Shown piece after piece: positions 43,995-54,919 of a DNA stretch of 64,000 nt (position 1 is the stretch's first letter; every line of letters starts with the position of its first letter). The notes beneath the pieces were generated by a model. The model worked only from the letters and a program-made list of their open reading frames with translations. It was not told where the DNA came from and ran no database searches. The stretch covers positions 1 through 64,000 of the forward strand of contig MCGO01000124.1 in assembly GCA_002104985.1 (NCBI GenBank). Direction: 5' to 3'. The translations under genes and the position numbers were made by a program. Source of the stretch: Rhizoclosmatium globosum. Taxonomy: Eukaryota > Chytridiomycota > Chytridiomycetes > Chytridiales > Chytriomycetaceae.

Positions 43995-45011
43995 TTATAA
44001 TTCGTCATAGTGGTGGTGATGATGGTGATGATATGCTGCAGCAGTGGTTGTGGCCATGGGAGTTGTCGCACTTGCAATGGTGGAAGCAATCGTTTTCGCA
44101 GCCTCTACTGTCGCCTTCTTCTTTGGGATAATTAATGAGAGTCCAGGAATCCACGTTCGCTTCCAGATGATGTAGAAGACTGTCAAGAGGAAGAATCCAA
44201 GCCCTCCATACAAAACAAGTTTATCCATAATACTTCCCCGATGTATTTCCTTGAGCACATTCGATGATAGCCCCAATACCGACTCATACACTGAGTATTG
44301 CGAACGCGTCTTATCCAGCATTTGCGTGGAGGACTCTGATGTAGGCTGATTCAATAACAACTCAAACTTTCCAACTCCTTACCCAACGCCTGAACAGCCG
44401 CAATACTCCTCTCCACTTCAGCCGCCATCATTTGAGACGCTTGCTTCATAGTCTCGGTAAGCTCTGCACCAGCCAATTCGGCAGCTTCGACCTTTTCCAT
44501 TGTTTTCCGCTTCTCTCTGTCTCCCTGTCGCGTGTTTCCCTTCAGAAGTTCATTACGCTCGTTCTGCGCCGCTTCGTCTTGTCGCTGTTTCAGGTCCAAT
44601 TTTGCTCGTCTGAAAGCAGTTCTTAGGCTGTAGTTGCGAGTCAGTGTATTGGTTGATAAGAGGGGAAGTGTCAAGTACTCAATGAATCGGGCCTCCAAAT
44701 CAGCAACCTTTTCCAGTTCGGCGACATCTGAATCGGCATCAAATTCGAGGCGCAGGTCCTTTTAAGAGAGGTTCATCCAGGCACTCGAAGGCAACAAACA
44801 AACACACCTTGAGTTCGTCCAGGGCCGCGGCGATCGAGCGCTGGATTTTGTCTAGTTTTGATTGTGGCGATGACAAATCAGAAGCGATTGCGGCGACGGC
44901 GGCTTCGGTTTCGCTGAGAATTGATTCGAGGTGGCGGATTGGATTGGCGGTTTTCTTTGTTCTACTGAAGAAGATTTGGATAAAATGTTGTTGGCTTCTT
45001 TGACGACACAA
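43995..45011 (-). CDS. SEC20: Sec20-like SNARE (BNIP1 family) with C-terminal ER-retrieval signal
   Basis: Exons give SESSTQMLDKTRSQYSVYE and LGLSSNVLKEIHRGSIMD, the SNARE motif next to a membrane anchor (LVLYGGLGFFLLTVFYIIWKR), as in Sec20. The lumenal tail ends in seven His and YDEL, a KDEL/HDEL-type retrieval signal like that of yeast Sec20. It acts in Golgi-to-ER retrograde fusion. An N-terminal helical part (ILSETEAAVAAIASD, SIAAALDELK) is present, but no in-frame ATG is visible, so the first exon and true start are unresolved. The 5' end overlaps the divergent gene at 44985 head-to-head. Confidence 0.75.
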
Positions 45012-45375
45012 TCGGCTTTTCGGTCTGTTCCTCGGTTGGCGTGTCGGCGCTTTTCGGCTGCGACTCAGAGAGACGATGAACCCACTCTGACGCTGTTCTC
45101 AAGGAAATACTGTGGCCTCTGCGATCATGCTCGGTAAACTGTTCCTCTCTGCTACACAACGCCTGACTGTCTCCCTCAGAGAGAATATTCTGCTACTTAA
45201 AGATCATTACAAGTTTGTGCTGGACATTGAGGATATCGACTTGGCGAAAAACAAGCAATGGAAGGAAAAGTACAACTACGAAGTACCCGTGCTACACATT
45301 AATGGAAAGCCTGCTATGATGAATGCTGTTCCTATTGATACATTAGAAGAAATCTTGAAAGCGTTAAAGGAATAA
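44985..45375 (+). CDS. Glutaredoxin-like protein (DUF836 type)
   Basis: Two exons; the intron sits in HAR (donor about 45133, acceptor 45180). An N-terminal Arg/Ser-rich stretch (SVPRLACRRFSAATQR) looks like a mitochondrial presequence. Then comes LTLFSRKYCGLCDHARENIL with a CxxC active site, DIEDIDLAKN, and the conserved cis-Pro segment YEVPVLHINGK. Thioredoxin fold, about 110 aa, matching the DUF836/YDR286C-like family of small redox proteins. It is divergent from, and overlapping with, the 5' end of the Sec20 gene. Confidence 0.8.
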
Positions 45376-45588
45376 ATGACCTTTGCTCGCAAGCCTGTTG
45401 CATACTTTAACGATCAAATAAGACTCTAAGAGTTAAACGCGAAATGTGATTCTTAAACCGTATTTATTCATTTTAATGAAGGATATTGTTTGTCCCGCCC
45501 AACCGTAACTCAGCCAGAAACAAAACTTTCAACCTTCTTAATCTTGCTATTGCCGCACTATTCATTCTCTTCGAATTGCCTCTCAAAT

Positions 45589-46736
45589 ATGAATCATTCG
45601 TCATCATCACGCTTGACGTGGGCCCTGGCGATCCTGCTTCCAACCATAGTTTTATTGAGTACTTTAATTGTGCTTTATGTTCCATTGGACGCGACTCAGA
45701 AGGTATGCAGAGGTTTGCCTCTCAATATTTCATCTCGCTTTAATAGTTCACCGTTGGTAGGTCAATCCAACATTGAGTCTACACAACATTTCAAACGCCA
45801 AGTGGGCGGAAGCTCGGGCCGCCCGAGTCGAAAAAGTATGGACCATGGCGGAACGACTCTCGCCTTCAATGGCTACGCATGTTGACAGGTTCGGTGTATA
45901 TGGGCTGTTTCCTGAGACGTATCAATGCAACCGAACCATGTTTCGCAAGTACGTTTCTTTACATATGCGTGCAAAATTTCACTTGAATTTATGTTACAAT
46001 ACGTCAGGCTTGGGGCCGGGAATGTCGCGAATGGCGGAGACGGAGGAAAATGGAGTTGCACTGAATTCTTTCAACCCGCACCGCGGTCATGTGTCGTTGT
46101 TTCATTGGGATCTCGTGGAGAATTTGATTTTGAGAATAGCATTCTCGAATACACAAACAACGATTGTACCGTGAGTCTGTCCATCACCTTTGCTAGCCTG
46201 TTCTGATCACGGCTTGCACAGATATATACGTTCGATTGTACCGGCACTTGGATTTCGCCAAACCCAAACATTAAATTGTATTCGTGGTGCCTTGGCAATG
46301 ATGAAATCATTGAAGGACGCATTTACAAAACCTGGCATAGCATCACCAAAGAACTTGGATTAACACATGTAGACTACTTCAAGATTGATATTGAGGTAAC
46401 TAAACCCTCATTTTGATTCATGTGAATAACGCATCTATCTGATTCCAGGGATATGAATGGGTAGCAATGCCAACCGTTTTAGAAAACTGGGAACTCGGTG
46501 TGCTTCCAAAGCAAATCGCGATTGAAATACATTTATGGTCGCCACAGCCAGAGGGAGTCGCGAAGCCGTACCAAATTCCACTTACAACGACAGGTGTTGA
46601 TTTCTTGCATCCAACAATCAATCTGTTCCGAAAGTTTTACGAAGCTGGATATCATGTGGCAGCTACAGAGTATAATCATCAAAGTGGCCCGCCGGGTTGT
46701 TGTCAGGAGTTTACTTTTGTGCGGGTTGATATATAA
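45589..46736 (+). CDS. METTL24-like methyltransferase-domain protein, membrane-anchored
   Basis: Five exons. The N-terminal LTWALAILLPTIVLLSTLIVLY is a signal anchor. Then: FGVYGLFPETYQC, a Gly-rich GGKWSCTEFF, CVVVSLGSRGEFDFE, YTFDCTGTW and LTHVDYFKIDIEGYEWVAM, the core of the METTL24/Methyltransf-FkbM class, with D residues likely binding SAM. The end has CCQEFTFVRV. Such proteins probably act in the secretory pathway as methyltransferases; the substrate is unknown. A paralogue follows at 47790 with the same intron positions (donor at IDIE, etc.). Confidence 0.72.
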
Positions 46737-46829
46737 ATCATTTCTTTTTGAAATACAACGTAAAGTGCTTATTATTTAGGTGATTTATTTAGGTAATTTA
46801 TATATGTTTATAACAACGATGTAGCTAGC

Positions 46830-47583
46830 TATGCGAATCTTGACACAAGTCCAAGGAAGATTCCAAGTCTTGCACGACGAATTTGAAGGGTTCCATTCAC
46901 ATTCAGGTCATAGGCGATAAGGAGAGCATTCAAGGGTGCACCTAAAATATATCTTGTAAGTTCAATAATATAGAATAGTAGTGTCATACTTTGAAGTGAC
47001 TTCAGTGCTTCAGTCGTCGGAGGGTACGCTGCTGGAATCATACCATTGTTATCTTGGAGTGCTTCGATCGCTTGTGTCTAAGAAAGAGTTGATAAGACGG
47101 GAGAAAGAAGAAAAGGAATGTTGAATAATTACGCAATGGCCCGTTCATGTCTGTCAGCCTGTCTCATAGTCGCTCCAAACACGTTGAAGGCGACAGTCAA
47201 TACAGGGTTGGGTGCAACGGCCAAAGGTACCAGCCGCAGCGCCAACTCCGACGGCCGCAGGAACAAACTCAAGCCCAACTGCGAAGGCGCGGACTTCGGT
47301 GGCGGCGACCTCCTTCTGGGTCACTTGACCTGGATCACGCACTCTCTTGCGTGCTTCGCTCTCGGCACTCGCCATCGCAAAGTCGGCGAGGTTCCACGGC
47401 GTTCCTGCAACGACATCTGGCGCTGTCAATGGCGCGAGACTGGCGCGAGCGGCAGGGTTTGCGGTGGGAACAAGGGCGGGAGGTGTACATTTGAAAGGTA
47501 GTTTTGAATGCTGAATTTTGGTTTTTGGTTTTTGGTTGGTTGCGTTGTTGGACCAGGAAATCGGACATCCTCGTTTCGGGCAT
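46830..47583 (-). CDS. Unrecognised gene, probably a small membrane protein
   Basis: The last exons, read leftwards, give QAIEALQDNNGMIPAAYPP, TEALKSLQ joined to APLNALLIAYDLNVNGT and LGIFLGLVSRFA, ending at 46830 with good splice signals. The upstream exon reads ADFAMASAESEARKRV and EVAATEVRAFAVGLEFVP in one frame, but a second frame is also plausible (PLAVAPNPVLTVAFNVFG). I could not fix the exon boundaries or start between 47160 and 47583. It lies between the two METTL24-like genes. Function unknown. Confidence 0.4.
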
Positions 47584-47789
47584 ATTTATTGCCAGAACAT
47601 TTAATACCAGTCAGTTCGCATTGAAGAAAAAACATTTATCTAACTTGAGGTAAGACATTAGAAAAGATATTGTTCTCGTTCCTTGAATTTGTCCCGCCAA
47701 AGCCTCACAAGACGTCTCCTCCGTAACCTCCATCACACAGTCGTCGATTATTCATTTTAAGCTCATTATATACCGTCTATCAATTAGCC

Positions 47790-48931
47790 ATGAATATGAA
47801 ACGCATCAAACTGAAGAACGCCAAGAGAAAGCTCAGACTGTCCGACCTATCATCCCCAAAGTCATTCCTCGCCCTCATTGGAATTTCTGTAATCATATAT
47901 ATCAGTATTCTATCTACATTCTATCACTTTCCCCAAGTACAAATACCTTCCGTCTCAGATATAGGGCAAACTAAGTCAACAAATTTGAATTTATTGACCA
48001 AGGGAATCTCAGCGGCGACTTGGTCTCGGGAGAGGACGAAGCAAATGATGAAAATTTGGGATCTGGCGGACCAGATCTCTGCGGAAGAGGCGGCAGGGAT
48101 GGATGCATTCGGTGTTTACTCATTGTTCCCAGAGACGTATGACTGCGATAGAAACTATTACAAAAGGTGAAGATGCTGGCAATCAAAACGATACGTTATT
48201 GATAGTCAATTTGGTATTACAGGATTGGTGGAAACGATATCGATGGTGGTAAATGGACGTGTCAAGAGTTTTTCAAACCATCTGAAAATGACTGCGTCGC
48301 CGTGTCACTGGGTTCTTTTGGGCAATACGAATTTGAAATGAGTATCTTGAATATGACTATGGGAGATTGTACGGTGAGGGTTCTGGAAAGTTATCAACGT
48401 TTGAACTGATGTGTTTGATAGGTGTACACCTTTGATTGTACAGGTACATGGGAGCCTCCTCATCCAAACATAAGACAACTTCCTTGGTGCCTTGGCGTCG
48501 ACGGAATCGTGGATAAACGCATTTACAAATCATGGCACAATATCACGAACGATCTTGGAATTACGCACGTTGATTACTTCAAGATTGATATCGAGGTAAG
48601 ATAAAGTGTCGTTTTCATCTTGCTCGTTTTAACGATATGGTAGGGATATGAATGGGTTGCAATGTCATCTGTTCTAGACGATTTCGCGGTATTACCAAAT
48701 CAAATCGCAATCGAACTGCATTTATGGCCACAGCCCCCTGATGTACCAGACGCATATCGCGTAATTCACACATCGAAGGGACCGGACTACTTACATCCAG
48801 CAATCAACTTCTTCCGCAAGTTTTACAGTCTAGGATACCAAATTGCAGCAACGGAATACAATCGGGAGAGTAAGCCAAAAGGATGCTGCCAGGAATTTAC
48901 TTTCGTACGTGTTGGAAATGTAATTATGTGA
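47790..48931 (+). CDS. METTL24-like methyltransferase-domain protein, membrane-anchored (paralogue)
   Basis: Five exons. The basic N-terminus MKRIKLKNAKRKLR is followed by a signal anchor (FLALIGISVIIYISILSTFY). Conserved stretches match the paralogue at 45589: FGVYSLFPETYDC, GGNDIDGGKWTC, CVAVSLGSFGQYEFE, YTFDCTGTW, ITHVDYFKIDIE joined to GYEWVAM, and CCQEFTFVRV. SAM-binding residues appear preserved in both. It ends GNVIM at 48931, 18 bp before the next gene starts. Function in the secretory pathway is inferred. Confidence 0.74.
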
Positions 48932-48949
48932 AGATAACAGTTAAGAAAG

Positions 48950-51900
48950 ATGTCAAATTCACGTAATGACCGTACCACTCCTTCCTCCTCTCGCAACTCT
49001 TCTACTCCCTCACGAGATAGTTTAGCTCAGAGAACACTGGATGGCGTCAATAGAAACGAAGAGGTCTCACGCCGCAACACTGCACAACCACAATCGGCCG
49101 CGCCAAACCTTAGCCCTTACCTTCAATTGCTCAACCAAGTCGCTGGCTCATCATCGTCTTCAGCTAGTCCTCGCTCCTCGGGGCCTTCGGGACTTCAACC
49201 TGTTTCAGGAACTTATCGACCCACCACATCCTACTCGAAACCACAATCTCGACCATTTGATCCTTCTGAAATCGTTGTCGTTAATACTTACCGGAATCGT
49301 CCAACTGGGTCAGTGGGACCTCCGGTGCAACGCAACTTGACCACACCTACCCAACGCGATGCACTGCCGCCATCAGAAATTATTGTGGTCAATACTCGAC
49401 CGAAGATAGCTCCGCGCAGGACTCCGTTTGATGCTCCTGTTGCGGGCTCATCTACCAGTATCCCGAAATCTGTACCTGCTTCTCGAATACCTAGTAATCC
49501 AAGGCCGACACAGCGTCCAGTCATACTAAACAATACTGGAAGAACGGTTCCTGTACCGAAAGAGGGGCCTACCTTGATTCCGATCGGACGGGGTAGCTCT
49601 GTTATGAAACCAGAAGATTCAGTCTCGTCCCAAATGTCTGTGTACCAATCCCTCATCAAAGATCTTGCAGGTAAATACCCGTTGATAAGTGCTTGTTTCA
49701 ATATTGATCACTCAAAAGAAAGGCCCTTCCTCTTCATCAAAGCAAAAACCTATGGATTCCCTGCAAGCCCAACGCGCTCGTCAACTGCTTTGCCATCCCT
49801 CTGCAAATGCGCTAATCACTTCAACCGAGCGCGAAAAACAACAGCAAGCTCTTATCGAATATGAAAACCGACAAGCTGCGCTTCGAGAAGCAAACAGGAA
49901 AGCTGCTCTCGCTCGACAAGAACAAGAAGATTCTGAACATCGACGCAAAAACCCGCCTGGTACTTCTAGTTCTGGTATTTTCCTCAGTGATAAACAAGTA
50001 GTTGGGCAACTGAAGAATTTGCTGGAAAATGTGTCTGTGTTGGAGGAAAGTGTGTTGAAGGCGCAGGCAGAGAGAATTAAGAGCCCTCCCGAGTTGACTG
50101 TTACCTTGTTAGAGCATCAGAAAATTGGTGTTGATTGGATGGTTCGGATGGAAAAGGGAACGAATAAGGGTGGGATTCTGGCTGATGATATGGGTTTGGG
50201 AAAGACTGTTCAAAGTATTGCTTGTTGCGTTTTGAACAGGAGTACCGAGCCCGAAATTCGGCGTGCTACATTGATAGTTGCTCCTACATCGTTGGTTCTG
50301 CAGGTAAGCTCTGTCACCTCTTGACCATTGCCTAACAACTGCACATAGTGGGAGAAAGAGCTGGCAACCAAAGTAAAAGCAGGTGTCTTCAGAGTCTGCG
50401 TGTATTATGGTGCAGCAAAGAAGAAATTAACGGCAGCTGTCCTCAAGCAGTTCGACATTGTTATCACGTCATATGGCTCAGTGTCTATGGAATTCACACA
50501 AGATGGTCTCTCTCGTCGTGGAACATTATTTCGAATGGAATGGCATCGTGTAATTCTAGATGAAGCTCATACCGTGAAAAACAAGTCAACAGTTGCAGCT
50601 CAAGCTTGTGTTGGATTGAAATCTGAACACCGATGGTGTTTGACAGGGACACCGATTCAGGTGAGTTGGCTTTCAAGTTATTTCTTGTCTAACAAAAATT
50701 CCAAAGAATAATGTCGGCGAATTATACTCACTTATCGATTTCCTAAAGATTCAGCCATATTGTGACTGGGATACATTTAGAACTGACATCGAGATGCCAA
50801 TGAAGCAGGGATTCTTTGGAGCTGCTCTTAATCGTGTTCAAATACTCCTAAAAGCTATTTGCTTGAGAAGAACAAAAACATCCAAGCTGGATGGACGGCC
50901 TATCATTCAGTTACCACCAAAAACAGTCAGCTTACTCGAAATTGAATTCTCAAAACCCGAACGTGAATTTTATGATTCCTTGGAGAAGCAAATTGTTTTG
51001 AAGTTCAATGAGTATTTGAAGGCTGGGTATGTTGTTGTTAATGGCTATTGGTCGCTCACTGATTTATAATTTCGCAGTACTGTGATGCAAAACTATAGTA
51101 ACGTCTTGGTTCTCCTTCTTCGCCTTCGACAGGCATGTTGCCACGCGTCGCTAGTTTCTCAGCACTTCGAAGAAGCAAACCAGAAGGCTGCTACCTCAAA
51201 TCCAAAACAAGAGCATGTTTTTACACCTCAACAATATCGTCAACTGCGAGATATGCAACTCCAAACTGTGTATGAGTGTCCAATCTGTTACGAGTCGCCT
51301 CTTGTTGATGGAAAAGTGCTTCCAGACTGCGCTCATGCTTTTTGCTTTGGATGTTTGACAGAGCAAGTAGAAACCGGGAATCGTTCTTGTTCAATCTGTC
51401 GTTGTCCGATACGCTTGGATCATGTTGTTGATGTTAAGGCGGTTTTGGAGAGTAAGGAATACCTTGAGGACAATTCAACTGACGGCGTGAATGATGTGGA
51501 CGCGAATGATAGTAATCGTGAAGCCGAAGATCTTGTTAAGGATCTAGACGAAGGCGATGAAATGAATGGTAACGACGGCGGTTGGATTTCAAGCTCTAAG
51601 ATAGACAGGTTCAGTGAATGCCCAATCTTTTACGTCTCTAACTCCTTATTTTGTCTGCAGAATGATGAATATTCTCAACACAATTCGCGAAACAAAGCCA
51701 GGCGAAAAGACGATTGTGTTCACACAATTTCGCGGAATGATGGACCTCTGCTCAATCCCACTCACTGAAGCCGGCTACAAATTTGTACGTTACGATGGCT
51801 CCATGAATGCTGACCAACGAGACCGTTCGATTCAAGCCTTAACACACGATCCTGATACAACAGTGATTCTTGTTTCATTGAAATGTGGATCGTTAGGATT

Positions 51901-52220
51901 GAACCTTACCTGTGCCAATCACGTGATTATGGTTGACTTTTGGTGGAATATGGCAGTTGAGCTTCAAGCCGTTGATCGATCGCATCGGTTGGGGCAGGTG
52001 AAGCCGGTATCTGTTTATAGAGTCACAATTAAGGATACAGTCGAGCAACGAATTTTGGAATTGCAGAGGAAGAAGCAGGAACTGTTTGATGGTGAGTTGT
52101 TTTCATAGTTGAATCAATATCTCTGACTTTGCTTCTCAAGCGGCGATGGGCGGGGGAAACTCTGGAAGTATGAACCGGCTTGGACTTGATGATTTGATGC
52201 ATTTATTTACCAGAAAGTAA
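48950..52220 (+). CDS. SNF2 helicase-like translocase with RING finger
   Basis: At least seven exons. A disordered N-terminus is followed by the SNF2 core: LLEHQKIGVDWMVRME, Walker A DDMGLGKTVQS, IVAPTSLVLQWEKE, the DEAH box (ILDEAHTVKN), and CLTGTPIQ. A C3HC4 RING (CPICYESP, CAHAFCFGC, CSICRCPI) sits between the two lobes. The helicase C-terminal lobe has FTQFRGMMDL, YDGSMNADQRDRSIQ, LVSLKCGSLGLNLTCANH and RSHRLGQVKPV. This is the Rad5/Uls1/HLTF class, which combines ATP-driven DNA translocation with E3 ligase activity in the nucleus. A paralogue lies at 54920-58768. The stop at 52220 is only 8 bp before the next start. Confidence 0.83.
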
Positions 52221-52228
52221 ATAAACTT

Positions 52229-53794
52229 ATGATGTATATAAGATCCGCAAAAGTTCAGCCTCAAATGAAACAGCTCCTGGACCTCCCACCGATCGTCCTC
52301 CTCCGCATCTTCAGTTACATCCCGTTATACAAGCTTCGACACCTCGCCCGAATCCATAGTCGTCTGTTTGGTTGTTTAACGTCAGCAGCCTTTGCCGAGC
52401 TCCACATCCTTGTCCATGGGATCCCTGAAGTTGTGACAGTCCGCGGCAAACAGCATTACTGCACACACCTCGCCGTAACAGCCTCCGATGAAGTACTTTC
52501 AATGAACCACATCGTATGGTCGCATTTGCCTGTCCTGACATCTTTCCGATATCCACTCCACTTTCAAGAAGCGTATGTCAATCTGTGTCTCAGAAACGCT
52601 GTCCTAGAAGAGCCAACGCTAACTAGCAACCCATCAAACTCACTTCTATCTACTGCCTCGAATCTGCCGCCAACGATTGGGTGTCTGGGCCCGCATTTGA
52701 AGGAAATCCAAGTGTATGGGGGTCAAGTTAAGGGCGAGATACCGACTTCGATTTACCGGCTGACTAGCCTTGAACATTGCGATCTTCATGGAAACAGGCT
52801 GGGCGGTAGAATCCCGGAGGAGATTGGCTCACTGTTTTCATTGCGTTCATTGGATTTGAGCTCATGTATGCTTCTTGGACCTCTGCCTGCTTCTATTGGA
52901 CAGCTCAAGCATCTCAAAACAGTGTATTTGGATTCGAATAGCATAAGTGGGCTTCTCCCCTCGAGCATGTTTAAATTGAAGTCCCTTGAGTTGATTGTGA
53001 TATCAAAGAACAGGATATTCGGTGTCTCGTTTCCCCAACAAATCAAGTGCATGAAGAAGTTGAAACATGTTGATATGAGTGAGAATGGATTAGTTGGACT
53101 CCTTCCTCCTCAATTGGCATCCTTATCTAGTCTAAGGTTTCTCAATTTATCAGGAAACCATATCCGTGGTGGACTTACCGCGGAAGTTGTTGGAAATTGG
53201 AGAGAAATGGAGCACTTGAACTTGTCGACGAATAGGTTTCGTGGTTGGATTCCCAGAGAATTGTTGGTATCTTCATTGCTCTCGATAAACCTGTCTCATA
53301 ATGAGCTGACTGGAAGTATTCCTGAAGAAATTGGAGAATTGGTGAATTTGGAGAGGCTTGATCTCTCTCATAACCAATTGACTGGAGTTATTCCACCAAG
53401 CATAGCAAAGTGTTCAAAATTGACCCATATTTATCTATGTGGTAATCGACTGGAAGGCGATATCCCAGCTGCTATTGGAGAGCTCTCTCGCGTCAAGATT
53501 ATTGATCTTTCGCGCAACGTCCTGGGTGGCACAATCGCCAAAGAGGTCGGGAATGTATTGACATTAGAAGAGTTGAACCTCAGTATGAACAAATTAGAAG
53601 GAACCATTCCTGAAGAACTTGGACAATTGACATCATTAAGGATCTTGGATCTTACACTGAATCAACTTGTTGGATCTGTTCCACCTTCACTTAAAGATTT
53701 GCCCCATCTCAAAAGGCTCAAAGTGTCTCACAACAAGCTCGAGAATCAAATTTTGTCCAGTTTCAAACAGTCGTTCAGGAAATGGGTTCGGTAA
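52229..53794 (+). CDS. F-box leucine-rich repeat protein
   Basis: A single exon, 521 aa from 52229 (a second Met at 52265 is equally possible). The N-terminal LDLPPIVLLRIFSYIPLYKL and HSRLFGCLTSA form an F-box. About fourteen plant-type LRRs follow (IPEEIGSLFSLRSLDLSS, IPEEIGELVNLERLDLSHN, IPEELGQLTSLRILDLTLN). The longest of the five such proteins in this window. No membrane segment or kinase. It lies directly after the SNF2 gene with no room for an independent promoter, which suggests compact transcription. Confidence 0.76.
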   Translation: MMYIRSAKVQPQMKQLLDLPPIVLLRIFSYIPLYKLRHLARIHSRLFGCLTSAAFAELHILVHGIPEVVTVRGKQHYCTHLAVTASDEVLSMNHIVWSHLPVLTSFRYPLHFQEAYVNLCLRNAVLEEPTLTSNPSNSLLSTASNLPPTIGCLGPHLKEIQVYGGQVKGEIPTSIYRLTSLEHCDLHGNRLGGRIPEEIGSLFSLRSLDLSSCMLLGPLPASIGQLKHLKTVYLDSNSISGLLPSSMFKLKSLELIVISKNRIFGVSFPQQIKCMKKLKHVDMSENGLVGLLPPQLASLSSLRFLNLSGNHIRGGLTAEVVGNWREMEHLNLSTNRFRGWIPRELLVSSLLSINLSHNELTGSIPEEIGELVNLERLDLSHNQLTGVIPPSIAKCSKLTHIYLCGNRLEGDIPAAIGELSRVKIIDLSRNVLGGTIAKEVGNVLTLEELNLSMNKLEGTIPEELGQLTSLRILDLTLNQLVGSVPPSLKDLPHLKRLKVSHNKLENQILSSFKQSFRKWVR

Positions 53795-53860
53795 GACATT
53801 AAAAAGTTATCAAATAGAGTTGCGGGCTAGAATAAATCACTTTATACAGTTTTCTTAAGT

Positions 53861-54721
53861 TCAGGAGATCAGTTTCCGCCTTTTAAGGTCTTCAATAACG
53901 TGCATCAATCCAATAGAGCTCTGTAAAAACCAGTTAGATTGACATTAGGTAATCAGATTGACGAACAGCACTCACCCTCATCGTGTTTTCCCTAATCTTG
54001 GACGCTCCAAATGCTTCAATCTTGCTTCTAATCGCCGACCACCCCGTATTGGAAATAATTCTAGCGGTAATATGAATCGCAGTCCCTCCAATCTGTGCCT
54101 TTGTAATAGTTTCGTCATGTCCCGGAATCTGCACAACTTCTGACAAGAGAGGAGACGTTGGAGGAGTATACGGGGACACGATTTGCGTTTCTTCAACGAG
54201 CATTAGTTTGGCGTGAGAAAGGTTTCGTGTGACGGTTTTGAATGTCTTGTTGACCGGGTCGAGTTCTGAGATTTCGAGAATAAAGGCTTCAGAGAAGTTG
54301 AACATCTAGAAAAGAGGTTAGATTGGTATTCCAGGCAAAGGGGGATATTTGTCATTGAGTGTTCTGAGTGCATTCTCACTCATCCCACTCATTCACCGTC
54401 CCATCCCGTCTTCCTCAGGTTTCAAATGCAGCTATACACTCACCGACTTGCTCCACTTTGGCAGCCTTCCCTCCTTCGTAAAGAGCCTTGTTGTGTGAAG
54501 AATTCCCGTTTCAGGATCCACATGTCGATCAATGACGTCCGCCGTGAGCACATGCGAAGCAAACGGGTTAGGATACTTGTTCCAGATAGCTTGAGTGACT
54601 GTGTTGTGCAAGTTGACTCATCAGCAACCACTCACGATCTGAAACCAGGGCATAGTGGGGACTCACCGCTCTCCCAGGAGTGTCCAAATAGATGTGTGCT
54701 TTCAAAGAGCTTTACCATCAT
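53861..54721 (-). CDS. PRELI/MSF1-domain lipid-transfer protein (Ups family)
   Basis: Four exons. It starts VKLFESTHLFGHSWESVTQ, then AIWNKYPNPFASHVLTADVI, DRHVDPETGILHTTRLF, EGRLPKWSKS and MFNFSEAFILEISELDP: the PRELI/MSF1 domain from the first residues, as in yeast Ups1/2/3. These proteins carry phosphatidic acid or phosphatidylserine between mitochondrial membranes. The last exon adds SSIGLMHVIEDLKRRKLIS to the stop at 53861. An ATGATG pair opens the frame (54721 or 54718). It lies between the two SNF2 genes, convergent with the LRR gene. Confidence 0.84.
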
Positions 54722-54919
54722 ACAGGGTGACAATGGCGCCAGTTGAAAACAGACGCTTCGAGAGAAAAAAGGGGAGCGTGGCTGGCAAGCGCTGTGACAA
54801 GGCCAATCCAGTCGATGATACACAACACGTGGTTTTCAAAAAAACAAAACAAACAGAAACAGAACTCATAAATCGACTATTGGTCAGCAAAAACACTATT
54901 AGAATTAGTCTAGATTCAG

